A DNA stretch of 64,000 nucleotides from Shewanella atlantica (GCF_003966265.1 NZ_RXNV01000001.1:930001-994000); one strand, 5' to 3'. Counted from the stretch's first letter, positions 35,857 to 45,640 are shown. Made by a program: numbers and translations. Notes: generated by a model not told the origin, from the letters alone.

Positions 35857-36303
35857 TCACTCTGGAGGCAGCTTAAAACTAAGCGATATTGCATGACATG
35901 GCAACATCTCCCCCTGATAGACCCAAGTCGATAGTGCTTCAATCCCAGCTTGATCGAAAACACCAGCTGGAGATGATTCTAACATAGTAATATTGATAGG
36001 CTTTCCATCAACAGAGAGATCAAACTCCATCGATACATGCCCCTCTACTCCAAGCCTTTTAGCATTAGCGGGGTAGATAGGCTCACGAACGATTTTAGTC
36101 CTAGCTAGGTGATGGTTATACTCATAATGCTCAAACTGATACTCATCAACTCGTATGCACCTAGAGGGATATTGCTTCACCCCCTTGCTCACTAAAAGCT
36201 CTCTCTCTATCTGCTCACTATTATTAACTCCACACCCTGAAAGTGACGTAAATGCCAGACCGCATAATAGCAATCGGCCGAATATAAGCTGAGTTCCATT
36301 CAT
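35857..36303 (-). CDS. TonB C-terminal domain lipoprotein
   Basis: The 148-residue product starts at the ATG at 36301-36303, six bases after AAGGAT. A longer frame to 36378 lacks this. Signal peptide with lipobox LSGC (Cys near residue 23). The C-terminal half matches the TonB energy-transducer fold: 'PIYPANAKRLGVEGHVSMEFDLSVDGKPINITMLESSPAGVFDQAGIEALSTWVY'. It lacks the N-terminal anchor and proline-rich spacer of true TonB. It is a short stand-alone TonB-domain protein, probably not a partner of ExbBD. Confidence 0.85.
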   Translation of the reverse strand: MNGTQLIFGRLLLCGLAFTSLSGCGVNNSEQIERELLVSKGVKQYPSRCIRVDEYQFEHYEYNHHLARTKIVREPIYPANAKRLGVEGHVSMEFDLSVDGKPINITMLESSPAGVFDQAGIEALSTWVYQGEMLPCHAISLSFKLPPE

Positions 36304-36468
36304 TTCATTATCCTTATATTTATAATACCGAACAGTAATAAGAAGGTCATAAATCCATTTATACAGATAATAACTCACAAAACAATGCTCAAAAATTTAG
36401 CATCAATAAATGAAGAAAAAACGATACAAAATCGATAACAACAGAGCTTAAATAGATATTATGAGTTT

Positions 36469-37938
36469 CTATTGATGCGCATTTACAGTTCGTTCCGAAG
36501 CCCAATCTCTGAGTGCCTGGAGCTTTTCTCGCATCACCACTGAAAGTGGTCTGGTTTTCATTAACTCTTCGATGAGCAGGCTCTGTTCCACCTCTCTGTC
36601 CGATGCCTTTGCCGTATAGATGGCGGAGATGATCGCTTGCTCTATCTCTGCCCCGGAAAATCCCCGGCTCACCTTCGACAGTTGAGCCCAATCAAAGCGG
36701 TTAGGATCTAACTGACGACGCTTGACATGAATAAGAAATATCGCCTGACGGATCTCGTCATCCGGCAGGTCGACGAAGAAGATCTCATCCATACGACCTT
36801 TGCGCATCAGTTCGGGGGGCAATGCCGATATATCGTTTGCGGTCGCCACCATGAAGACATCAGATTTTCGCTCAGACATCCAGGTCAGAATGGTGCCTAA
36901 AATTCGTTTTGAGGTACCGTCATCACTACTGCCGCTACTTAAACCTTTCTCTATTTCATCGATCCACAATACACAGGGCGACATAAGATCGGCCAACTCT
37001 AAAGCATGACGCAGGTTCTTCTCTGTCTCACCGATATATTTATTATAAAGGGCCGACATATCCATTCTCAGCAAGGGACGTTGCCACATGCCAGCTACGG
37101 CTTTCGCCGCCAGACTCTTACCACTGCCCTGCACGCCGAGCAGCAGTATCCCTTTGGGCTGATCTTCGAGGGCCTGTGTTTTACCCGAGGGCGCTCTCTG
37201 ATTTAACCACTTTTTCAAATTGTGCAGACCCGCCACCTCAGAGAAGTCACTGGTATCGTATTCAAACTGCAGTACACCTTTCATATCCAGCAGCTCAAAC
37301 TTGCCCCGGTTTACCATATCGACATCTGAGTGAGTGATCGCCCCGTCATCGACAATGGCTTTATGGGCAAGACGGCGGGCATCATCAAATGTCAGCCCCC
37401 TTAGGTTATTAGCGAGTTTAGATACTGCGGAGTCATCTACATCAAGTACCAGCCCCTCACTCTTAACTTGCTCTACCTGCTCATAGATAAGGTTTTGTAG
37501 CTGAGCCGTGTTAGGCAGAGAGATACGAAAATGGGCGCAGTAACGCTTAATCTCTGGCGGGATCTGAAAGGCATGACTCACCAACACTATGGTATGTTTT
37601 AAAGACTCATACTCCAGCGCTATCTCTTTGAGCAGACGCACATTCTTAGGCGCGTTTTCGACAAAGGGATGAAAGTCACACAGCACATAGATCCCCTGCT
37701 GCTCGGTAGATTTAATCTGGCCTAAGATATCGGCAGGTTCACTATTAAATTTTTGAGTGCCGATAGCACGATCGACCCGCGTCAGTCCCTGAGTAATACT
37801 CCAGGTAAACAAAGGTTGATAGAGAATCGAAGACACTTTCTTCAGCAGTTCGACGACCCGATACTCCTCATAGGTTTCGATAACCACAATCGGGGTATTT
37901 GAGCGTAATACGGCGGTTAAATCTCTGATATCTTGCAT
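36469..37938 (-). CDS. AAA-family ATPase, Ycf46-like
   Basis: The 489-residue protein has an N-terminal region of about 220 residues typical of Ycf46 and a C-terminal AAA module. Walker A is LGVQGSGKSLAAKA near residue 270, Walker B LWIDEIEKGL near 325, then 'DVFMVATANDISALPPELMRKGRMDEIFFVDLPDD' as sensor and arginine-finger region. Cyanobacterial Ycf46 relates to photosynthetic CO2 use. The role in Shewanella-type bacteria is unknown. The ATG lacks a clear ribosome binding site and is only 5 bp from a palindromic repeat element (37943-38007). Confidence 0.88.
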   Translation of the reverse strand: MQDIRDLTAVLRSNTPIVVIETYEEYRVVELLKKVSSILYQPLFTWSITQGLTRVDRAIGTQKFNSEPADILGQIKSTEQQGIYVLCDFHPFVENAPKNVRLLKEIALEYESLKHTIVLVSHAFQIPPEIKRYCAHFRISLPNTAQLQNLIYEQVEQVKSEGLVLDVDDSAVSKLANNLRGLTFDDARRLAHKAIVDDGAITHSDVDMVNRGKFELLDMKGVLQFEYDTSDFSEVAGLHNLKKWLNQRAPSGKTQALEDQPKGILLLGVQGSGKSLAAKAVAGMWQRPLLRMDMSALYNKYIGETEKNLRHALELADLMSPCVLWIDEIEKGLSSGSSDDGTSKRILGTILTWMSERKSDVFMVATANDISALPPELMRKGRMDEIFFVDLPDDEIRQAIFLIHVKRRQLDPNRFDWAQLSKVSRGFSGAEIEQAIISAIYTAKASDREVEQSLLIEELMKTRPLSVVMREKLQALRDWASERTVNAHQ

Positions 37939-37942
37939 CGAT

Positions 37943-38007
37943 TAATACCAATTCAGTTAATTATCTGATTATTCAGCGGGAGCCCCCGCTACTCCATTTT
38001 GGTATTA
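37943..38007. repeat. Palindromic miniature repeat element
   Basis: Terminal inverted repeats TAATACCAA (37943-37951) and TTGGTATTA (37999-38007) enclose an internal hairpin AGCGGG-AGCC-CCCGCT (37975-37990). The 65-bp element lies between the ycf46-like gene and the HlyD gene. Confidence 0.75.
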
Positions 38008-38021
38008 CCTGATAAAAAAAG

Positions 38022-38047
38022 TAAAGGGACAATCTAATGTCCCTTTA
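38022..38047. terminator. Terminator after the HlyD-like gene
   Basis: Stem TAAAGGGACA (38022-38031) / TGTCCCTTTA (38038-38047) with loop ATCTAA. On the minus strand the A run at 38014-38020 becomes a T tract, ending the HlyD transcript. Confidence 0.88.
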
Positions 38048-38091
38048 TTTATTTTCAGCTCGTAGCTCGGCAGTATTAACTCACTGCATAG

Positions 38092-39228
38092 TTAATGAAA
38101 CAAATAGTTGAGCCAGCCCAGCATTCTCAGTATAACTTTGCGCATTACAGCAACATGAGAGAAATGCTCGGTATAGATGGCCGCCTGACCCGCCACACCT
38201 GCAGGGAATGCGCTTTTCACATCATGATCGTCAAGCTCAATCAGCACGACAGCCCTTCCTCTCGGCATTAATACCATAGAGGAGATCAATACGCCTCGCG
38301 ATTGTAGCTCTCCCTCGGCCATTGCGGGTAAGATTTTGGCTACCCGTCCCTTAAACACGACACCAGGGGCCGCATCTAAGATCACTTCGGCCTCATCGCC
38401 TTCTTTTAATCGTAACAGTGAGTTTTGCCAGAAAGCGCCGGCAAAATAGCGCTGCTCATCGGGAATAAAGCTCACCAATGAACGCAGTGGCATAGGTACC
38501 GCCACAATACCGGGACGCAGCGCCATCTGAGTGACCATGCCATCGCTCGGCGCCCTGACAACCGTCATCTCCAGATCGAACAGCGCTTTCTCGAGCTCTC
38601 CCTGGATCCCTGCAACTTTAGTATTGACGCCATCGACATTCGATTGGAACGCGAGCCGGACTCTTAGCTCTTCTGCTTTAACCGAGCTCAGTTGTGCTTC
38701 CGATGCTAAATAGAGCTGACGCTTGTTATCGAGCTCAAGCTCGGTAAATGGCGAGTTAACACCACCTTTTTTCTTACCTTTGGCATAACGTTCGAATGCC
38801 GACTTAGTCCTGTCTTTGTCCGCTGTCGCTCGCTCGACACTGGCCAGTGCAGCCTGCCATGCAGCTTCGAGCTGTGGCACCTCTTGCTCTGCAGAGACTA
38901 ACGCCGCACGTTTCTGCTTAACCACAGCCTCAAAGGGACGTGGATCGATGCGAAATAGCACATCCCCTTTCTTAATAGGAACATTAGGTTTAACTTCAAC
39001 TTCCGTCACTATTCCACGTACCGCTGGATTAATCGGTACCGTAACAAACACCTCTTTCGCAAATGGAGTATAGGGGTGGTTGTAGTTCATCAGCAGGATC
39101 AAGGCGCCTACGATAAATATTCCGCCTAAGATAGCCGTTGGAACTGTCCACTTAGTCAACGGAATTTTAAAAATCTTAAAAATGGCAATACAGATCGCTG
39201 TGTAAGTAAGAATCAGTAATAGATCCAT
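38092..39228 (-). CDS. HlyD-family membrane fusion protein
   Basis: The 378-residue protein starts at the ATG at 39226-39228, preceded by GGAGG and six bases. A longer frame to 39267 would overlap the upstream gene. It has two N-terminal hydrophobic segments (about residues 2-18 and 28-50). Then comes a biotinyl-like half 'VTVPINPAVRGIVTEVEVKPNVPIKKGDVLFRIDPRPFE', a helical hairpin (about 95-200), and 'VVRAPSDGMVTQMALRPG'. It resembles E. coli YibH/EmrA-type adaptors for periplasmic efflux, working with an unlinked or unknown pump. It is coupled to the DUF3302 gene with a 1-nt gap. Confidence 0.88.
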   Translation of the reverse strand: MDLLLILTYTAICIAIFKIFKIPLTKWTVPTAILGGIFIVGALILLMNYNHPYTPFAKEVFVTVPINPAVRGIVTEVEVKPNVPIKKGDVLFRIDPRPFEAVVKQKRAALVSAEQEVPQLEAAWQAALASVERATADKDRTKSAFERYAKGKKKGGVNSPFTELELDNKRQLYLASEAQLSSVKAEELRVRLAFQSNVDGVNTKVAGIQGELEKALFDLEMTVVRAPSDGMVTQMALRPGIVAVPMPLRSLVSFIPDEQRYFAGAFWQNSLLRLKEGDEAEVILDAAPGVVFKGRVAKILPAMAEGELQSRGVLISSMVLMPRGRAVVLIELDDHDVKSAFPAGVAGQAAIYTEHFSHVAVMRKVILRMLGWLNYLFH

Positions 39229-39229
39229 C

Positions 39230-39637
39230 TTATACCTCCGTCTTACTTGTTGTGTGTTCACCGACATCGGTTTGCGCGTCGGCGGTTATGACCGGCTTTT
39301 CACCAGACTGCTCTATCGATTGCAAGCGTAACTCTAACTGAGTCACCGTTTCACTAAGCAGCTTCACCTCACCTTCCAGGGCCAACTCGCGTTCGATAAC
39401 AGAATTGAACCCCCAACCTCGATCTTCCCGATACAAGGTGGCCCAGATCCAGAGAAATGGCCAGATGGCATGCAGGGTAAACAGGCTCACCCAGCCGGCT
39501 ACATGCAGCGCATCCTGCTGCGGGTGGTTACGCTTCTTGGCAATTTCGTAGGGAATATCATGAATGACGATAACACCGTAAAAAATGAAAATTGCGACAA
39601 AGAAAATCACACCTAATGCAAAGTAATCCAGAAACAC
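39230..39637 (-). CDS. DUF3302 inner-membrane protein
   Basis: The 135-residue product has two membrane helices (about residues 5-28 and 46-70) with 'HPQQDALHVAGWVSLFTLHAIWPFLWIWATLYRE', then a coiled coil (about 85-112) and an acidic tail. In E. coli the equivalent gene (yibI) also adjoins the HlyD-like yibH. The two proteins therefore probably act as one module of unknown substrate. Confidence 0.85.
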   Translation of the reverse strand: MFLDYFALGVIFFVAIFIFYGVIVIHDIPYEIAKKRNHPQQDALHVAGWVSLFTLHAIWPFLWIWATLYREDRGWGFNSVIERELALEGEVKLLSETVTQLELRLQSIEQSGEKPVITADAQTDVGEHTTSKTEV

Positions 39638-39949
39638 TACTCGCTCCTTACACCCGTATATCCACCGTCATCGGTCATATTTAGGTGTTTGTTTTTATTG
39701 GTTAAGACAGCCCCAACCTCTGAAACATTCTCTCAACATTTCATTAGCAATACCAGTGGTATTTTAAGCAGAAACACAGTATTCCGTGCCCCTAAAGTGA
39801 TCCACTACACACTTGTAACCCTTGTTTCAACTATATTCAGCCATCAATGTAATATAGTGAATAAAAGAGCAAACATAAGCTCAAAAACAGAAAAAAACTA
39901 ACTTAGCCTTAACAGCTAATACCTGTATAAAAAAAATAAGGTACCCACA
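39638..39949. other. Divergent promoter region with AATACC palindrome
   Basis: A 312-bp spacer between the DUF3302 gene and purT. It contains the perfect palindrome AATACC-AGT-GGTATT (39749-39763). That shares its half-site with the ends of the element at 37943-38007. No PUR-box was recognised. Confidence 0.45.
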
Positions 39950-41125
39950 ATGATAGGAACACCACATTCAAATGGCGCACTTCGCGCCATGCTTCTCGGC
40001 TGCGGCGAACTCGGCAAAGAGGTGGCAATCGAACTACAGCGTATGGGAGTAGAGGTGATCGGTGTCGATCGATACCCTAACGCTCCTGCAATGCAAATCG
40101 CCCACAGATTTCATGTCATCAATATGCTCGATGGCGATGCGCTGAGAAACATTATTGAACAGGAGCAACCCCATCTGGTTATTCCTGAAATTGAGGCCAT
40201 CGCGACCCAAACCTTAGTTGAGATGGAAGCGGAAGGTGTCAATATCGTGCCTACAGCTAAAGCTACACAGCTGACTATGGACAGAGAAGGGATCAGACGT
40301 CTGGCAGCAGAAACCTTAGGCCTTCCGACCTCACCCTACTTTTTTTGCGATACACAAGCCGAGTTTGAGCTAGCCATCGAAAACATTGGCATGCCCTGTG
40401 TCGTAAAGCCGGTAATGAGCTCATCGGGTAAAGGACAAAGCGTTATCCGCGAATCGGGGCAGGTACTCAACGCATGGAACTATGCCCAGGAGGGAGGTCG
40501 TGCGGGTGGAGGCCGGGTTATTGTAGAAGGCTTTGTCCCCTTCGATTACGAGATCACCCTGCTCACGGTAAGTGCAGCTAATGGCATCCACTTCTGTGAT
40601 CCCATAGGACACAGGCAGGAAGATGGTGACTATCGTGAATCCTGGCAGCCTCAGGCCATGTCTGCTCAAGTGTTGGCCAAATCCCAGGAGATAGGTCGTA
40701 AAGTTGTCGAAGCACTTGGTGGCTACGGTCTATTCGGCGTCGAACTGTTTATTAAGGGCGATGAGGTCTATTTCTCTGAAGTCTCCCCGCGCCCACACGA
40801 TACCGGGCTTGTGACCTTGATAAGCCAAGACCTATCCGAATTTGCCCTGCATGCGCGCGCCATTCTTGGTTTGCCTGTCTCCAATATCGCTCAGCATGGC
40901 CCAAGTGCGTCAGCTGTGATTCTGGCGGAGGGAAAATCTAACAATATTCGCTATCAGGGAATGGCAGCGGCGCTGGAAGCCCCAGACACTCAGCTGCGTC
41001 TGTTCGCAAAACCTGAGATCGATGGACGTCGCCGTCTGGGTGTTGCCCTGGCCCGTGGTGAAAGTATCGATAACGCGATAGATAAGGCGCTGGTTTGTGC
41101 CGGTAAGGTTGAAGTTATCTTATAG
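39950..41125 (+). CDS. purT: Formate-dependent phosphoribosylglycinamide formyltransferase
   Basis: The 391-residue ATP-grasp enzyme makes formyl-GAR from GAR, formate and ATP in purine synthesis. It starts '[35 protein letters not shown]' (N-terminal Rossmann-like domain). It has the ATP-binding '[15 protein letters not shown]' near 155-170, and '[31 protein letters not shown]' near 260-290. Length and motifs match PurT (392 in E. coli). It is monocistronic. Confidence 0.96.
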   Translation: MIGTPHSNGALRAMLLGCGELGKEVAIELQRMGVEVIGVDRYPNAPAMQIAHRFHVINMLDGDALRNIIEQEQPHLVIPEIEAIATQTLVEMEAEGVNIVPTAKATQLTMDREGIRRLAAETLGLPTSPYFFCDTQAEFELAIENIGMPCVVKPVMSSSGKGQSVIRESGQVLNAWNYAQEGGRAGGGRVIVEGFVPFDYEITLLTVSAANGIHFCDPIGHRQEDGDYRESWQPQAMSAQVLAKSQEIGRKVVEALGGYGLFGVELFIKGDEVYFSEVSPRPHDTGLVTLISQDLSEFALHARAILGLPVSNIAQHGPSASAVILAEGKSNNIRYQGMAAALEAPDTQLRLFAKPEIDGRRRLGVALARGESIDNAIDKALVCAGKVEVIL

Positions 41126-41149
41126 AAAGCGGTTTATATGAAAGCCACC

Positions 41150-41171
41150 TCCCGGATCATAACGTCCGGGA
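41150..41171. terminator. Hairpin between convergent purT and dehydrogenase genes
   Basis: Stem TCCCGGA (41150-41156) / TCCGGGA (41165-41171). No clear T tract follows on either strand, so terminator strength is uncertain. Confidence 0.45.
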
Positions 41172-41179
41172 AGATGGGC

Positions 41180-42151
41180 TCAGTTCACCCTGTTCACAGG
41201 CTCTGCCAATAGAAAAGCCCGCAAATTATCTACCGCTATATCCAGTAAACTTTGCCTGGCCTCACGTGTGGCCCAGGAGTTATGGGGAGTGATACTTATG
41301 TTGACGGCACTGAGTAACGGGTTGTCTGCCTGTGGTGGCTCTGTCGAGAGCACATCGACACCGGCGGCCGCGATCTCCCCTTCGTCTAAGGCCTGTTTCA
41401 ACGCCGCCTCATCGATTAATCCCCCACGTGCGGTATTGATCAAGATAGCACTCGAGCGCATCTTATCAAGCACAGTGCGGTTGATTATCTTATCTGTCGC
41501 CTCAGTCAAAGGACAGTGCAAAGATAGGATATCGACCTGAGGTATCATCGAGTCGAAGGCGGTCCATTTTACACCCAGTGGCAAGTCGAGGGGCTCTGTG
41601 CGCGTATTGACTAACACCTTCATTCCGAAGGCTAAGGCAATATTCGCAACCTGTCTGCCGATAGCGCCATACCCCATCAAACCTAAGGTTTTTCCCTTTA
41701 GGGATTGCAGCGGTGCCAGGGTAAAACAGAAGTCTTCACAGCCAGTCCACTTTCCCTCTGACACGGCACTATGGTGAATACTGACTCTCTGGGTATGGTG
41801 AAGGATATGAGCGAACACCATCTGCGCCACGGCATCCGGGCCATAACCGGGCACATTGGTCACGATAACTCCCCGCTCTGTTGCAGTGTTCAGGTCAACC
41901 ACATTTGTGCCCGTAGCAAGCACTCCTATGTATTTAAGGTTCGGAAGCTGAAATAAGGCTTCGGCTGTAATAAGCGTTTTATTGGTGAAGATGATATCGG
42001 CACCCGATGCGCGACAGATAAGCTCAGCCTCAGAGGTTCGGTCAAAGCAGTTAAATTGTCCTTCACCATCCTGTTTGGCAATATCAGCCAAGGCTTGCCA
42101 GTCAAGATCGCCGGGATTTAACGTATAACCATCGAGTACGACTATATTCAT
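41180..42151 (-). CDS. D-2-hydroxyacid dehydrogenase (hydroxypyruvate reductase type)
   Basis: The 323-residue NAD(P)-dependent enzyme has the glycine motif GLMGYGAIGRQVANIAL near residue 152. Its catalytic Arg lies in 'LINTARGGLIDEAALKQAL' near 235, Glu in 'GVDVLSTEPP' near 265, and His in 'ITPHNSWATREAR' near 285. Substrate is probably glycerate/hydroxypyruvate, but other 2-hydroxyacids are possible. The ATG follows AAGGTGACAG. Its upstream region holds the heptamer array at 42174-42292. Confidence 0.9.
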   Translation of the reverse strand: MNIVVLDGYTLNPGDLDWQALADIAKQDGEGQFNCFDRTSEAELICRASGADIIFTNKTLITAEALFQLPNLKYIGVLATGTNVVDLNTATERGVIVTNVPGYGPDAVAQMVFAHILHHTQRVSIHHSAVSEGKWTGCEDFCFTLAPLQSLKGKTLGLMGYGAIGRQVANIALAFGMKVLVNTRTEPLDLPLGVKWTAFDSMIPQVDILSLHCPLTEATDKIINRTVLDKMRSSAILINTARGGLIDEAALKQALDEGEIAAAGVDVLSTEPPQADNPLLSAVNISITPHNSWATREARQSLLDIAVDNLRAFLLAEPVNRVN

Positions 42152-42173
42152 CTGTCACCTTAGAATTCAGGAG

Positions 42174-42292
<119 letters not shown>

Positions 42293-42298
42293 TAGTAC

Positions 42299-42928
42299 CT
42301 AGAACTTAAGCTTAACGCCGAGATTCGCCTGCCCCTGCCACATGATGTCGGAGCTAATAGACCAGAGGCAATCTCCACCGTCACAAAACAGTGCGCTACT
42401 ACTATTAACAAAGGTGGCATAACCTCTGGCGTCGGCAAACAATGAGAAAGCCTCTGTCATCTGATATTCGATGCCAGCACCGAAGCCCATTGAAAATCGT
42501 GATTCGGTCGAGTAATTATCACCCGGACGCATCTGAGTCAGGCCTAAACTGGCCGTTACATAGGGCTTGAGGTTTCCATTGGGAAAGTAGAGTGAACCAC
42601 CGAGGTGGAAATAATCCACATTTAAGTCGGTGATAACATTGGGGCTGAAACTGCCTCCGGTTCTAAGGTCAGTATCTTGGTGACTATAGAGAAAATAGAT
42701 ATCGCCCGGGTCATTGGTCGTTACGCCCGCAATGAATCCGTAATGTCCGGACTCAGAGATCTTTAATGAACCCGGCTCCCCTGTATTTTCGGCAGTGATA
42801 TCAAACTCGCTGGCACCGAAACTATAACCACCAAAAGGGGCGACAAACACTTCGGCCACGACCGGTGTAGTAACAAAAACAGACGCCGCAACTAAAACCG
42901 AAAACGGCAAGTGGTCTCTAATTTTCAT
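42299..42928 (-). CDS. Outer-membrane beta-barrel protein (OmpA/OmpW-like fold)
   Basis: The 209-residue product starts at the ATG at 42926-42928 after AAAGGATTTGTT. A longer frame to 42985 lacks such a site. Signal peptide (residues 1-25, ending VVA) and a mature domain of alternating beta strands: 'FGGYSFGASEFDI', 'HYGFIAGV', 'VDYFHLGGSLYFPNGNLKPYVTASLGLTQM', 'FSMGFGAGIEYQMTEAFSLFADARGY', ending in 'ANLGVKLKF' with a terminal Phe. This is typical of small 8-stranded barrels. The ligand is unknown. Confidence 0.82.
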   Translation of the reverse strand: MKIRDHLPFSVLVAASVFVTTPVVAEVFVAPFGGYSFGASEFDITAENTGEPGSLKISESGHYGFIAGVTTNDPGDIYFLYSHQDTDLRTGGSFSPNVITDLNVDYFHLGGSLYFPNGNLKPYVTASLGLTQMRPGDNYSTESRFSMGFGAGIEYQMTEAFSLFADARGYATFVNSSSALFCDGGDCLWSISSDIMWQGQANLGVKLKF

Positions 42929-43054
42929 AACAAATCCTTTTATATACTCGACAAAATTATATCTATATATGCCACAAGTATACACATGCCTACTCGGCGT
43001 GACACTTTAAACCCTGACCACCAGTGATAAATCATCGATCCCAGCCTGAGAAGC

Positions 43055-43834
43055 TTAACGCATTCCTCTGTCGCTCTTCACTCTGTCATAAGCCGCCTGA
43101 ATATCTTGCGCTTTCACTTTGGCTAACTCCATCATCTCTTGTGGTAATCCCTTAGCGACCAACTTATCTGGGTGGTGTTCATTCATTAACTTGCGATAAC
43201 TACGCTTAACCTCTTGATCCGAAGATGCTTCTGATAACCCAAGTAGGTCATAAGCATCCTCAATCGTGGTCTGATTATTATTGCCACCTTGATGAAAATT
43301 AAATTCTGCTTGCCAGCGTTTGAGTAGTTCGTCCAGCTGACTGGCACTGAAACCTAACTCTTGAGCCACGGTTAACAGGACCGAGTGCTCCTTAGGATCG
43401 AGTTTGGCGTCAGATAAAGCGGTCTGGATCTGGATCTCCAGAAACATCTGCAGCAACTCTTTTCGGCCCATAGAGATGAGTCGAAATGTCTTAAGGCAAG
43501 CCTTAATATCGAAGTCACTCTCTTTACCCTCTTTAAAGGCCGCTTGGGCTTCTTTTCTCGCCTCTCCCTTGAGTTGCATCTGATCCATCAACAAGGTGGC
43601 GATACGGATATCATTTTCGGTGACTTGACCCGAAGCTTTCGCCACATGCCCCATCACGGCAAAGGTTGTATTAAAAAAGAGTGTCTGCCTATTGGCGCCT
43701 TTGCCTATGATGCCGCTAAGTTCGGCGCTTTTCTTATCATAAAGATGGCCTAACCACAGACCAATCAAACCACCAATGATTCGACCAAACATGAAGCCGA
43801 TAGCGAAGCCAAAAAACTTACCCCAAATACGCAT
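43055..43834 (-). CDS. djlA: DjlA co-chaperone
   Basis: The 259-residue membrane-anchored DnaJ-like protein has one N-terminal helix (about 5-28), a TerB-like central domain (about 45-165) and a C-terminal J domain. The J domain carries the HPD motif in 'RKLMNEHHPDKLVAKG' near residue 228. It stimulates DnaK at the membrane. The ATG at 43832-43834 is used. The preceding TTG is also possible. It lies in its conserved neighbourhood near lptD. Confidence 0.95.
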   Translation of the reverse strand: MRIWGKFFGFAIGFMFGRIIGGLIGLWLGHLYDKKSAELSGIIGKGANRQTLFFNTTFAVMGHVAKASGQVTENDIRIATLLMDQMQLKGEARKEAQAAFKEGKESDFDIKACLKTFRLISMGRKELLQMFLEIQIQTALSDAKLDPKEHSVLLTVAQELGFSASQLDELLKRWQAEFNFHQGGNNNQTTIEDAYDLLGLSEASSDQEVKRSYRKLMNEHHPDKLVAKGLPQEMMELAKVKAQDIQAAYDRVKSDRGMR

Positions 43835-43909
43835 CAATAAACCTTACTCATAACATTAGTTGAAACTAAAAAATAAAAATTGAGATCTGGGTAGCCGATA
43901 TCGATCGGC

Positions 43910-44599
43910 TTATCCCACCTCTTGCTGTCGACGCTCTAACTTGTCTAAACGTTCCTTCGTCCCTACATCACACCAAAAGCCCGGAAAATGTGAACCAGAA
44001 ACCGCCCTTAACGCCATTTTCTCTCTTAGTAACGGCGCTAACGGAAAGCCATTATCCGGTGTATTTTCAAAAAGTGAAGGGTGATATATCCCCATACCAG
44101 AAAACGTTAGTGTCGGTTCATTATCAAGGATATCAGCTGCAACCAGGCCATCTCTTAAAGGAAAGTCCCCCTTGGGGTGCTGCTCCGGGTTATCTACCAA
44201 CCATAGATGGGCAAGCTTTCCATCAAGCAGTTCGGTCGAATTCGGCTCGGAAAAATCGGGCAAGTCATCAATAAAGATGTCGCCATTAATCACCAGAAAA
44301 GGACGATTGCCCAATAAAGGTAATGCCTGTTTTATCCCTCCACCGGTTTCTAATGCGCTGGACTCTGCACTGTAGAGAATAGTGATGCCCCACCGACTAC
44401 CGTCTCCCAATGCTTGAACCAACTTATCACCTAGCCAGGCGTGATTGATGATAATCTCGCTGATACCAGCCTTAGCCAGACGCTCTATGTGGTAGACAAT
44501 TAATGGCTTGCCATCGACTCTGACCAGAGGTTTCGGAACCGAGTCGGTCAGAGGACGTAACCTCTCTCCCCGACCCGCCGCTAAGATCATCGCCTTCAT
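43910..44599 (-). CDS. murU: N-acetylmuramate alpha-1-phosphate uridylyltransferase
   Basis: The 229-residue nucleotidyltransferase has the sugar-nucleotide signature 'MKAMILAAGRGERLRPLTDSVPKPLVRVDGKPLI' at the N-terminus and 'FLVINGDIFIDDLPDF' near residue 103. In the Pseudomonas-type recycling route it turns MurNAc-1-phosphate into UDP-MurNAc. Its start overlaps the amgK stop by 4 bp (ATGA), so the two are coupled and act in sequence. Close relatives are also annotated as mannose-1-phosphate guanylyltransferases. Context favours MurU. Confidence 0.9.
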   Translation of the reverse strand: MKAMILAAGRGERLRPLTDSVPKPLVRVDGKPLIVYHIERLAKAGISEIIINHAWLGDKLVQALGDGSRWGITILYSAESSALETGGGIKQALPLLGNRPFLVINGDIFIDDLPDFSEPNSTELLDGKLAHLWLVDNPEQHPKGDFPLRDGLVAADILDNEPTLTFSGMGIYHPSLFENTPDNGFPLAPLLREKMALRAVSGSHFPGFWCDVGTKERLDKLERRQQEVG

Positions 44600-45600
44600 C
44601 TGTTTTCCTCAAAAGTTGGAATAATCAGAGTTTCAACCCAATGACAAAAGTCAGACAGCTCGTGGTAACACCCTGAAATATCTCGGATATATTGTAGTGT
44701 TAACGGGATATCATTCATATAAGCAGGCTTGTCATCTCTGTATTTCAGTCTGGCAAAAATCCCCGCGGCCTTAATATGGCGCTGTAAGCCCATAAGGTCG
44801 AACCATCTGCGATAGGTTTCCAGCGGAAGATTCTCATCTAGCGAACCGGCCTCAATCAGCTGATGAAAATGCCTTAACATCAACATTTCCACGAGCTCAT
44901 CAGGCCAGCGAACATAGCAATCTCTGAGCAAAGACACCGCATCATAGGTTATCGGTCCTAATACGGCATCCTGAAAATCGATAACATTCAGTTGGCCATT
45001 TTTCAGCATTAAATTACGGCTATGATAATCCCTATGCATCCCGACCACAGGCTGTTCTGCGGCGTTATGGATCAAGACTGAATAGGTTCTATCCAACATA
45101 GATTGCGTCGTATCATCGAGTTCAATATCGAGATGATGGTTTATCAACCATTCAGTAAAAATTTCCAATTCTCGTTTTACAAATTCGCCGTCGTACAGGG
45201 GCAGTGGAAATTCACCGTTATCCCTGACCCTGCTCACCCTATCCAGGAGGGCTAGAGCTTGTCCGTAATATCGTTCAACATTATCTGGGGTTAACTCAGA
45301 TAGCAGCTGCACGTCCCCCAAGTCGCTCAGTAAAAGAAAACCATCTTCAACATTTATTTCAATAACTTGTGGCGTGAGAACCCCTTTGCTTTTGTAGGCG
45401 TTTGCCAGCTTAACAAACGGCATCACCGGAATCAGTTCTGGCGGAGAGTCCATAACGATAAAACTCTTGCCGGCGCTCTGAACCCGAAAATAGCGCCTGA
45501 AACTGGCATCACCGGAGATCAATTCCGGGGTGACTTGTGTATCAAAAATTCGGTTTAGCCATGCATTTAAAACAAGAAATCTGGGATCTGACAAGGGCAC
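44596..45600 (-). CDS. amgK: N-acetylmuramate/N-acetylglucosamine kinase
   Basis: The 334-residue kinase of the aminoglycoside phosphotransferase fold has 'GDASFRRYFRV' near residue 25, 'FLLLSDLGDVQLL' near 110, the catalytic loop 'VGMHRDYHSRNLM' near 195 and 'LNVIDFQDAVLGPITYD' near 215. It phosphorylates MurNAc and GlcNAc at C1 to feed MurU, bypassing de novo UDP-MurNAc synthesis. It lies between lptD (divergent) and djlA, as in pseudomonads. Confidence 0.92.
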   Translation of the reverse strand: MPLSDPRFLVLNAWLNRIFDTQVTPELISGDASFRRYFRVQSAGKSFIVMDSPPELIPVMPFVKLANAYKSKGVLTPQVIEINVEDGFLLLSDLGDVQLLSELTPDNVERYYGQALALLDRVSRVRDNGEFPLPLYDGEFVKRELEIFTEWLINHHLDIELDDTTQSMLDRTYSVLIHNAAEQPVVGMHRDYHSRNLMLKNGQLNVIDFQDAVLGPITYDAVSLLRDCYVRWPDELVEMLMLRHFHQLIEAGSLDENLPLETYRRWFDLMGLQRHIKAAGIFARLKYRDDKPAYMNDIPLTLQYIRDISGCYHELSDFCHWVETLIIPTFEENR

Positions 45601-45621
45601 CTCATGGCTCTTATGGAAAAA

Positions 45622-45640
45622 TTGCTTTATTATAAAGCAA
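45622..45640. promoter_or_regulatory. Palindrome in the amgK/lptD divergent promoter region
   Basis: TTGCTTTA (45622-45629) / TAAAGCAA (45633-45640) with loop TTA. It lies 21 bp from the amgK start and ~115 bp from the lptD start, and could be an operator. Confidence 0.4.
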
